Assembly (NCBI GenBank): GCA_018417955.1 | Contig: JACTVC010000008.1 | Coordinates: 1 to 64,000 of the forward strand | Reading direction: 5' to 3' | DNA length: 64,000 nt | DNA from: Laccaria trichodermophora | Lineage: Eukaryota; Basidiomycota; Agaricomycetes; Agaricales; Hydnangiaceae | In this document: positions 54,490 to 64,000 of the stretch, piece by piece | Layout of the letters: every line of letters starts with the position of its first letter | How positions within the stretch are numbered: the stretch's first letter is position 1 | Made by a program: the position numbers and the translations under genes | The notes under the pieces: generated by a model | What the model was told of the DNA's origin: nothing | The model's database searches: none | What the model saw: only the letters and a program-made list of their open reading frames with translations

Positions 54490-57400
54490 ATGGCTACAAC
54501 CAGTCCAACTTCCTCTGGGCCCTCTCCTCTGGTCGCATCTGCAAGCGAAAGCGAGATAGCTTCGGAGCTTCTCGACGAAGTTCCAGCACCAACTCAACCT
54601 GAACCTGGAACCTCGTTGCTGGCACAATCACCGCCAGTCATGGAAGCGGTGACGCCCGTCGCAACAGCTGACGACGCGAACTCTGCACTGGAACCGTCAA
54701 AAAATGAATGTGGGGCGTCAAATGTCGAGTCGGGGCCGCAAGCTGTCGCAGGGATTGACCTGGCAGTCAATCGTGATATTTTGGCGTCCAATGATTCTCC
54801 AATCGTACCGTCAGCTTCCGCGGCGATACCAGACGAGGCAAATTCCACTTTGGAGGCCATAAACAGTGCCAATGTCGAGTCAGGGCCTCAAGACATGGTG
54901 GGGATTGACCCTGCTGTCGGTGATGCTTCGACACCCAATTACCCTCCTACTATATACGCTCCGGTGGACGACCAGAATATGGAGACGGTGCAGCCCGGCG
55001 ACGGAGTGAAGTGGGATTGTCCGCAGACCAATATGGACTATGAAATGGGGGACGCCGAAAATGGGGAGGACGAGGACGACGAGGATGATGATGAGGATGA
55101 GGAAGACGAGGATGAGGGATCGTCGGAGGTTTCAGAGGGTGGAGATTTGATCGTAAGTTATGACCACCTCCGCTTTGCCCAATGACGAACCCCATCCTGT
55201 AGGAAGAGCTGGACGATGCCTTGAGTGGTGACTTCAACTTCAAGGGAAACGCGTACTACTCAGCTAAGCTCCCTCATGCTCCAAATCCCTGCCTGAGCAT
55301 TGAAGGCTTGGGCATGGTTGGACTTCCTCTGAGTGAGAGGGATGCAAAATCTATCATCTCCTGCTCCGCACAGGCTCCGTTTGGACATGGAGAGCGTACC
55401 GTGGTCGATAGGGAAGTCAGAGACACCTGGGAGATCGAACCCTCGAACCTCAAATTCCTCAACCCTGCATGGGAACCATATATTCAAAACTTGGCGATGA
55501 CGTCGGTTTGGCAAGGACTTGGTGTTGCGCCTTACTCTACTTTGCCGAAATGCGAGTTGTACAAGCTTCTTCTCTATGAAACTGGTTCACAGTAAGTTTG
55601 ACTGCGTATCTAGTTTCGTGTTATGGCTGACAACTTTCTCAGCTTCCTTCCTCATCAAGAGTAAGCGTTTTTTCTCTATATCCGTAAAATGTGATATTGA
55701 TTCAAGAACTTTCGCAGTACTCAAAAGGCGGATGGGATGTTCGCCACCCTCATCATCGTATTACCATCTTTGTATACGGGGGGTGAGGTTCACGTAACAC
55801 ATGCGTCAAAAACGAAGGTAATCGATCTATCACCCAACTCGCTCCTCAGCACCTGCGCACTTGCTTGGTACACGGATGTAAAGCACGAAGTGAAGCCCGT
55901 GACGTCCGGGTACCGGCTGGCCTTGTCATACAATCTCATTCATACTTCGCCTGGTGTCCCCATCCCTTCTCTTCCCAACATGAATTCCGCTGTCGATGAA
56001 ATCCGGCGCGTCCTCCACAAGTGGAGTAAAGACGCGTATGAGGAGCCCGAGGATTCAACGCAGATCGTTGCATATCTCCTCAAACACCAGTATAGTCCCG
56101 TCAATCTCGCTTCTGGCGCTGCGGCGCTGAAAGGTGAAGACGCCCACAAGGTAGCTCACCTGCGGCCGGTTGCAGAGGAGTTGGGCTATGTGGTCTGTCT
56201 TGCAAACCTGAATTACACCATGACCGGATCCGCGGAGGACGACTACGGGTATCGAAGTCACGGCGGTTGGAAACGCCATAGATATTATGATGATTATGAT
56301 GAGGATCGAGGGGACCCCTCGATGCTTGAGGTCGAAGACGAGAGCGTAACTGTTGAGAACGTGGTTGACCTGAATGGTAACAAACTCCTTGGGCCTCATA
56401 AACTCGACCTCGATAAAGAGTGGCTTGTGCCGAAAGACCCCTTTGAAGGCCTGGACCCCGATAACAAAGAATATGAAGGATATATGGGCAACGTATGTCG
56501 TCGATATTCTCTTTTTTGTCTTTAAGTCTCATACTTTATCCCATAGTACGCGGGAGAACTGGAATACTGTGCGCTTTGTCCGCCATTTTCTCCGGCATAT
56601 TTTTTATTCCTTTTTCAGTTTATCATCGAAGCGTGCTGCTCATTGTACACGGAGAACACGCCACAGAGACATTTTTCTCTGCTGGGGGCGTACATTACGC
56701 TCTCCAAAAGCTCAAAATGTCTACCGCGGTACCTCCGACACAGGAGGATAGAAAGATGGCGAATCTCATCCTCAGAAGCGTGAAACCCAATGATAAACTG
56801 ACGTTAACGACGATTGCGGACTACTCCTTGAAGTGGTTTGATCCTACAATGTGGAAGGCTGTTGTAGCAGCGAGCGGCTACTCACTACTAACCTTTGGAA
56901 CAGAAAAGTGCCTCCAGGCTTGGAAGGCCTTTTATTTCGAGACTGTGCGTCCAAGGTACGTGCAATTCTTTGCCTTGCTATCTTTTTCTAATGTGCCTAG
57001 CTTCGAGGAAATGCTCAAACGATCAACCCGGCTTCAGGATCGGCTGCAATTCATCAATTCCCTTCTTGCACATGCGCCGGAAAACGAAAAGGACGCTGTT
57101 CAAGCGTGGTGTGAAGTCCAGTCAACGCAAGCTCTTAGGTCATATGACTCGGCATTGGTAGAGGACATCCCCATGATACTCACAGTTGCAAAAGCAGGAG
57201 GGCTTTCGTGTGTTAGCGATGTGTACGTTTCTTTTCGTTAAACCTCAAAAGACGACAGAGTAACGCTTCTTCTTTGTAGGATCTTGCCCAACTTGATCAA
57301 AAAGACGTCCACGTACCCTTTCTGGGTCGCGTTTGTCAAGGCGCTACATGAAAACCGCGATGACCTTCCGGCTTCTCGGCCAGCCCCGACTGAGACAGCA

Positions 57401-58447
57401 GCTAATGGCGAAAACGAAACAGAGACGAGGAAGCAAGCTGTCAACAAACTCATCGAACAATGCCTCGAGGCGGCCATACCGCAGTGGGAGGCTGTTGTCT
57501 CTCAACCTGGATACCCGTCCTACTATGGCCAATCACAACCCGATACCCGAAAGATAGACCGGATCGTCGAGCTTGTTGAGCTTTGCATCCTGACGTCGTG
57601 CATGGGTCCCTGTGCGAAGCTTTTCGTCCTTGTCCTAAAATGTAAAGGCGACTCCACCAGCAAGTTTCAGAAAATCTATATTCCGTTGATCCCGCGTCTT
57701 CGGGAGCTCCTCGTAAAGACGAAATCTGACATCTGCGCCTCCCCCTTCATCGATCTCATGCAGCTGTTCATCGCTACCTACCTGCGCGATATGCTAGGCA
57801 CAAAAACGCGTAACAATCGCTCGCAACTACGTAAAGTTGGCTGTGGGTGTGAAGATTGTAACAGCTTGGACTCTTTCATGTTGTCGGATGCGGCGGAGCA
57901 TACGTTCAGACTCGCACAATACCGCCGAAGTCACTTGGAAACTCGACTCACGAACGCGAGGGATTTGTGCACTTATGTGACAGTGCGAAGCGGCACCCCG
58001 CATCAATTAGTGGTGAAGAAACATAAGGAGATTGTCGAAGCTGCGAGATGGGCTGGTCGGCAAAAGCAAGCTAGAGTTTTTCTTGCTTCGATTGGTACCG
58101 ACGACACTATTGCTAAAATTATGGGCGGCCGTTATGCAGACGTCAGAAGAGCTTTAGATGGAGTGCAACCCTTTGCTGTCGCAGCTGGCTCAAAGGCTGG
58201 ACCATCCGGCGCTTCAGCTGGCTCATCTAATGCTGTTGCTGGACCTTCATCGACCTCTACCACTGTTCCCGCAACACAAACTGTGTCGACGGCGAATACC
58301 TTGCCAGGTGCAACTTCTGGCACCTCCAGCGCCACAGCAATTCAGGCACTCGCCGCGAATGTAAACATTGCGGGAAAAAAGAGGAAGAAAACTCAGAACG
58401 TTCAACTTGGTCCCGTCATTGATCTGACGGAGGGCGACAGCTCTTGA
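54490..58447 (+). CDS. 2OG-Fe(II) oxygenase-domain protein, 976 residues, eight exons
   Basis: Exons: 54490-55152, 55203-55591, 55643-55660, 55718-56492, 56547-56568, 56619-56955, 57001-57222, 57280-58447; the frame closes at 2931 nt. Residues 1-220 are disordered and end in an acidic run (ENGEDEDDEDDDEDEEDEDE). The oxygenase core follows: CELYKLLLYETGSHFLPHQD gives the iron pair in HQD, then MFATLIIVLPSLYTGGEVHV, the distal iron His in WYTDVKHEVKPV and the 2-oxoglutarate Arg in SGYRLALSYNL. Exon 3 (18 nt) encodes most of the HFLPHQD iron motif. The C-terminal half is mostly helical with a CGCEDCNSLDSF Cys cluster and a low-complexity Ser/Ala end. Related to prolyl-4-hydroxylase-like domains common in Agaricomycetes; the substrate is unknown. 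Confidence 0.85.
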
Positions 58448-59963
58448 TTCTTGAACACTCCTTTTTTTGGATATTCCGATTTATAAACCTATTTTCAAGT
58501 ACAGGCCTTTCCGAAAATCTTGTTTATGTGTGGCAGGAAATCGAATAAATCAAATAATGCAGGAGCCAAGAAGGACGCTGCTGAGATCTCAGATGTATGC
58601 ATGAGAGCATTAGGCTACTTAACATCGACGGAATTTGAAGTTCCTCCCAATTCGTTGGCGCCAGCTTGAACACCTTCGTCGCGTCTCGGCTTCAAATTAC
58701 ATCAAAAAAGCTTAACCGTCGGATACTCTGCTCCATACGATGCATTTGGAGTTGCAGCTAGATCGACGACTCAATGGCGATGAAAAACCACTGGACTCGG
58801 TCTTTTCGATTTTTTATTCCCGCCATGTTGTTTATAAACCGCTACCACAGGAAGTTTTCGTCACCAGGTAAAAGATGCAGATAATGAGTACATGTATCAA
58901 ATCATTTGCAGCAAAAATTATGACTCACCAACCTTAGACTCGGACCAGTCCCGGAATAATTCAGGGTGGCTTCGGATTAGTCTCTCCTAGACAGACTTCG
59001 ATATATGTGAAGTCGTACCTTGGTTCATGATATATGAAGCTTCGGATGAGTTTTGTCTGATCTATGCCATGAACGACTGTCTTCAATAAGTTACACAAAG
59101 GGATTGGCTTGAGTCTACGCCAGACTAAGCTTGCCGATATTATCCACTGGCATCCATCTCATCATGATATCAAGGAAGTGGTGCTTCCGAATTTCTTGAT
59201 ATGTTCTTGATCATCTCTTTTTCTTGATAAGTACTTCAAGTTGATAGGTCAGATGCGGCTTCAAGTTTGCGACCGTGTTGCGCTCCTCCCACAACCTCGA
59301 TCAAGTGCAGCCTTTACTCACATAAATAAACTCTCTTCAATCTTCCATGATGGTTTTCATATTTGATACATGGAGAGGGCGTTTGACCCCCCCCCCATTT
59401 TTCCGCTTTTGTGATTTTGTGATTTTGTGATTTGTAAATTCTTCCGAGTCTCTAATGCCAAAATATCAGGGATGTTCTAAAATTGTATGGATGGACGGGT
59501 TACGAAAATGTTTGCTAGTCATTTTGCAATTGGGTCTATAGCCAGCCTGCCAAGGATGTCGACCGAACTCCCGCTCATCGTACTTGGTATACAAAAGCGC
59601 CAAAAATTGATAGAGAAGCAGGATCAAGAATCTGGTCTTCAAGCTTCGTGATGGATTCATATATAAAATATTCTATCAGTGTCTTACGCCCGATTTATGG
59701 GCGCCGTACGTGGCCCTAGGGGCACTACGGTTCAACCGTGGTTTACCCTTTTTTTTCTGTACGAATTCTTCTTTTTCATCAAAATATCAGGTTTCTACAG
59801 TAACATATGTAGGTCTGTGAACGAAACGTTGACGGTTACTTTGATCATGAAGCTTCTCCCCGCGATCCCCATTATTCAAATTGCGGATGTATAAATTTGT
59901 AAAAGGAGTCGCAAGCCCCTCTCTCTCCATTTCGAATTCCAAGTACAAGTACTATACTCCTAC
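58448..59963. other. Intergenic region, no gene recognised
   Basis: It should hold the 3' UTR of the oxygenase gene and the promoter of the hydrolase gene. A run of nine or ten C lies near 59388. No ORF or RNA gene supported. Confidence 0.5.
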
Positions 59964-61225
59964 ATGGTATCGAAACGATACCTACTACTTACCACCCTCC
60001 TCCTCCACCAAGGTGCATCCGCGTCCACATACCACCCACACCCCTCATGGCCAATCCCATTCTCACCAGGCTTCAATATCTCCGCGGTCCAAACACTCGC
60101 CACCCTCCTCCCCTCTCACTCCTGGGAATTCGGCACCGCTTCCGAGGCGTTAATAGAACTTTATTCGCCCTCCCTATCCGTTTTCGGTTCAGCGCCTTTT
60201 CGTGGTTCCCCTCCTGAATATGCGGTACCAGCACTCAAATATGCGAAAAGTAAGATTGTTATCGGCACAGGCGCAAACGGGCTAAGCGACGGAGACGGAG
60301 CGACGGGTGATCCTGCTAGTTTGGGCGTTTTTGCGGTTTTGATTGGGGGAGTGTATGGGGACGCTGCGAGGGGTGAGGTGGATTATTTACTTGGACAAGC
60401 GCCGAGGTGGGGGAATGTGAATGACAGTGGTGCGATTTCGCAGAGGGTTGATGTCGCTGAGCTTTGGTGAGTTCCCCCTGGTGTAGAAGTAGAAAGGGGA
60501 CTGATGTGGAGGGTAGGGCGGATTTCGTGTACATGGCACCGCCGTTTTTAGCGTTTTATGGCGCTGCTATGAAGAACGCATCGGTTCTTCGGGAGGCGGT
60601 TAGGCAGTGTGGGTTGTATAGGGATGTGTTGATGGTTAATGACACGAACTCGGAGTACAGAGGGTTGTGGCGCCATATTGTAGGTCCGCAAACTGCTGAT
60701 CCGGGGATATGGTCTACGGGGAATGGGTGGGCTGCTGCTGGGATGACGAGGGTGCTTGGGACGGTTATGAAGGCTCCCCGCGGGTTGTTTTCTCGATATG
60801 AGAGGGAAGAGGCTGTGAAGGATTTGAGTAAGTGGATTAAAGAGATTTTGGACGGTGCGATGGGGGTGGGTATGGATGGTGGGTTGTTGAGGAATTATTT
60901 GGATGATCCGAGTGATGAGGACGGACATGGGTATGGAGAGGTTTCTGGGACGGCGTTGTTGGCTAGTGTTGCGTATCGGGTTGCTGTGCTTTTACCGAGG
61001 GTGTTTGGGAGGAGGTATGTGGAGTGGGCGGAGGGTGTTAGGGGTGTTATTGGGAGGGGACATGTTACGGGGAATGGGACGGTTGTGCCTACGGTTAATC
61101 CGTTGGATTGGGGAGATACGAAGCCGTATACTGCTGGAAGTCCAGAGGGACAGTGTTTTGTGGTGTTGATGTATGCTGCGTGGAGGGACTGCGTGTATGC
61201 TGGGGTTTGTGACCCTCCGCGGTGA
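59964..61225 (+). CDS. Secreted GH105-like unsaturated rhamnogalacturonyl/glucuronyl hydrolase, 403 residues
   Basis: Two exons, 59964-60466 and 60517-61225; the join rebuilds VAELWADFVYMAPPFLAFYG. The start MVSKRYLLLTTLLLHQGASA is a signal peptide, so the enzyme should be secreted. The (alpha/alpha)6 GH105 pattern shows ELWADFVYMAPP (the Asp near residue 170 sits where the YteR general acid lies), DPGIWSTGNGWAAAGMTRVL, EVSGTALLASVAYRVAVLLP and TVNPLDWGDTKPYTAGSPEG, QCFVVLMYAAWRD. The family removes the unsaturated uronic acid left at oligosaccharide ends by pectin lyases. The third bases in exon 2 favour G and T, unlike the GC-richer exon 1. Confidence 0.85.
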
Positions 61226-61482
61226 ATGGACGCGTCGGATAGGACGGAGACGAGTAGCCGCGTAGACAAGAGTGGATGTCTTAGAGAGAGATCACAAAAG
61301 GAACGCGTCTCTGAGCGTGATTTGAAATGGTACGACGTGATCACGCGTGTGAACTTTGGGGGCAGGGGATGGAAATAATTTATGGTCGGACCAGGTTTTG
61401 GGATAATCGGACCAGGGTCTGATTTCGTCTGGTTATATATTTTAATAATCCTCTCTCGTCTCTTCTTCACCCTCTCCCATCA
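61226..61482. promoter_or_regulatory. Short intergenic region with the ATP-citrate lyase promoter
   Basis: Only 257 bases separate the hydrolase stop from the lyase ATG, with pyrimidine-rich tctcgtctcttcttcaccct just before the start, common in fungal promoters. A tatatat stretch lies at 61434-61440. Confidence 0.5.
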
Positions 61483-64000
61483 TGTCCTCCAAAGGTACTC
61501 TTCTCCACTCTTGATCCACATCATCACACTAACACATCACCACAGCCATCCGTGAATACGACGCCAAACTCCTTCTCGCATACTGGCTCGAGCGCGCACC
61601 TCCCATCGCGCCCCATGCCCAGGTCAAAACAAAGTTCGTCTACCCCACCGCCAAAGTAGCTCAGATCGCATGGGACCCCGCGACGGACAGCATCACGCCC
61701 GACACGCAACTCCCTTCTTGGGTTTTCACATCCAAACTCGTAGCAAAGCCCGATCAACTCATCAAGCGCAGGGGAAAGGCGGGCTTGCTCGCTCTCAACA
61801 AGACTTGGGACGAGGCGAAGCCATGGATCGCGCAGAGGGCTGGAAAACCACAAAAAGTAAGGTCTCGTGCCCCATCGATATCGACACGCATACATGCCTC
61901 GCGTTTGACGGGAGGCGCGCCTGCCTGTCTTGTACCCTGAATGCTGATTGTTTTTTTTACATAGGTCGAATCGATCACAGGAACCCTCAACAATTTTATC
62001 GTAGAGCCTTTCCTTCCCCACCCCTCCCACACCGAATACTACGTCTGCATCACATCAGGCCGTGAAGGCGACTCCATCCTCTTCACCCACGAAGGCGGCG
62101 TAGACATCGGCGACGTCGACGCTAAAGCCCTCGTTCTCAACCTTCCCGTCATCCAGCCATTCCCTACACGCGACGTCATCGCTTCCACCCTCCTCACCCA
62201 CGTCCCAGCAGAGAAAAAGGACACCCTCGTTGATTTCCTCATTCGCTTGTATAGCGTTTATGTGGATCTGCACTTTGCGTACCTCGAGATTAACCCCCTT
62301 GTTGTACTTGACGCGAAGGATGGGGGAGAGCCAGAGGTGGCGTACCTTGATATGGCGGCCAAGCTTGATCAGACGGCTGAGAGTATTTGTGGACCCAAGT
62401 GGGCTATTGCTCGTGATTTGTCGGTTTATAACCAGACGGCGACTACTTCGACAGGTGGAAAGGTTTCTGCTGACCGTGGTCCTCCCATGGTACGTCAATC
62501 CGAGTTATTCTTGGTACGGAGCTGATTTTGTCGTTAGGTCTGGCCTGCTCCTTTCGGTCGTGATCTCACCAAAGAGGAAGCATACATCCAGAAACTGGAC
62601 GGCTCGACCGGTGCTTCGCTCAAACTTACTGTTTTGAACGCAGAAGGCCGCATCTGGACTATGGTTGCGGGTGGTGGTGCCAGCGTCGTTTATTCCGATG
62701 CCATCGCGGCCCACGGGTTCGCTCACGAGCTTGCCAATTACGGAGAGTATTCTGGTGCTCCTACAGAGGGACAAACCTACGAATACGCTAAAACTATCAG
62801 TGAGTTGCTTCTTTTTTATAAATGAACTGGCATTTACGCATACATGCAGTCGATCTGATCACTCGCGGAACTCCTCACCCAGAGGGCAAGATCCTCATCA
62901 TCGGTGGTGGTATCGCCAACTTTACCAACGTCGCTGCCACCTTCAAAGGCATCATCCGTGCCCTCAAGGAGTACAAGAGTCAGCTGATCGCTCATTCCGT
63001 CAAGATCTTTGTTCGTCGCGGTGGACCGAACTACCAGGAAGGTCTCAAGGCTATGCGTCTGCTCGGTGAGAGTCTGGGCGTCCCCATCCGCGTCTTTGGG
63101 CCCGACACACACATCACCGAGATCGTGCCCCTCGCTTTGGGGATTGACATCAACAAGTCCAAGACCGCTTCGAACGTTGGCGTTGATGGCCTTCATTCCG
63201 TTCAGCCTGATACACCCCCTGCACGTGTTGCCCCCGTTGCAGATAGCACCGATGCCGTTGGTTCCATCCACCCTGATGGCGAGCGTACACAGGTTGCGGA
63301 CCATATTGTCCACTTTGAGACGAAGAGCACGAGCACGGCACGGCCTTCGTATAGGCCTTTCGACGCCAACACCCGTTCGTTCGTGTATGGTCTCCAACCA
63401 CGGGCCATCCAAGGCATGCTCGACTTTGACTACTCATGCGGGAGGCAAACGCCCTCAGTCGCAGCCATGATCTACCCCTTTGGCGGCCACCACATCCAAA
63501 AGTTTTATTGGGGAACCAAGGAGACGTTGTTGCCTGTCTACACCGGGTTCACTGAGGCGATCGCCAAGCACCCTGATGTGGATGTTGTTGTGAATTTTGC
63601 GAGTTCGAGGAGCGTGTATTCGAGTACGTTGGAGTGTTTGGAGTTTGAGCAGATCAAGGCTATTGCGTTGATTGCGGAGGGTGTTCCGGAACGGCATGCG
63701 CGTGAGATACTTTGGAAGGCGAAGGGGAGGGGGGTGTTGATTGTTGGTCCTGCTACTGTTGGTGGGATTAAGCCTGGGTGTTTTAGGATTGGGAATTCGG
63801 GAGGGTGAGTGTTTTTTTTTCTTTTTACTTTGGTTGATTGGGTTGGACTGATGTATGGGAATAGGATGATGGATAATATCATTGCGTCCAAGCTTTACCG
63901 CGCCGGTTCGGTGGGATACGTGTCTAAATCTGGAGGCATGTCGAATGAATTGAATAATATCCTTTCGCTCGTCACCAACGGTACCTACGAGGGTATCGCC
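61483..64000 (+). CDS. ATP-citrate lyase (single-chain), 5' part, cut by the window end
   Basis: Exons: 61483-61495, 61546-61856, 61965-62489, 62538-62799, 62850-63804, 63865 onward; 734 codons in the window. The enzyme makes cytosolic acetyl-CoA and oxaloacetate from citrate, CoA and ATP. The first exon is only 13 nt (MSSK). The ATP-grasp part has [65 protein letters not shown] and [20 protein letters not shown]. The citrate/CoA part has [60 protein letters not shown] and [20 protein letters not shown]. The catalytic His and the citrate-synthase-like end are beyond the window. One polypeptide carries both halves, as in animals and basidiomycetes. Confidence 0.95.

Noticed and set aside
60548..61470. 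Minus-strand ORFs under the hydrolase gene
   Set aside because: Shadow frames opposite a well-supported coding exon.

Overview
The window is basidiomycete (Agaricomycete-like) nuclear DNA. Coding regions are split by short introns (about 45-65 bp). The transposons include KDZ transposases with CxC zinc clusters. A single-chain ATP-citrate lyase fits a basidiomycete, because ascomycetes split this enzyme into two genes. There are two domains: a transposon island from 1 to about 50.6 kb, and a compact host gene block from about 51.9 kb to the right edge.

Transposon island. Positions 1-5119 hold a decayed KDZ element: a CxC2-type KDZ transposase (+), an unrecognised companion ORF (+), and a converging Tet/JBP-like 2OG-Fe(II) dioxygenase pseudogene (-). 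A 5.7-kb foldback element (5120-10855) sits just upstream of the dioxygenase start. It has two almost identical 2.8-kb inverted arms and a 7-bp target duplication. From 11.8 to 14.5 kb lies an array of about ten tRNA-like units with A-box and B-box sequences. From 15.2 to 38.85 kb a decayed chromodomain Ty3/Gypsy retrotransposon lies on the minus strand, split by four insertions: a solo-LTR-like block (15847-17497), a 6.2-kb element with 63-bp perfect terminal inverted repeats (17964-24161), a hAT-type MITE (26331-26901) and a second foldback (30973-37197). That foldback is itself interrupted by element A (32703-34451). From 38.86 to 49.33 kb a second KDZ gene pair (D) is truncated by element C, and C is interrupted by element B (40344-47833, 8-bp target duplication). 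B looks complete and encodes a CxC5/CxC6-type KDZ transposase plus a ten-exon companion protein. A, B and C share the same unequal termini and carry subterminal TCC-N3-GGA palindromes. A LINE fragment follows at 49.9-50.64 kb.

Host block. In order: a membrane-anchored ubiquitin-fold protein ending CCGCVVC (-), a large 2OG-Fe(II) oxygenase of 976 residues in eight exons (+), a secreted GH105-like unsaturated glucuronyl/rhamnogalacturonyl hydrolase (+), and ATP-citrate lyase (+, cut by the window end after residue 734). I derived the exon joins by hand; reading frames close in every model. These genes show no common pathway.

The points most worth a second look are the A/B/C family with its element-specific TCC-N3-GGA sites, the giant foldbacks built on a shared 31-bp quasi-palindromic module, and the tRNA-like array.
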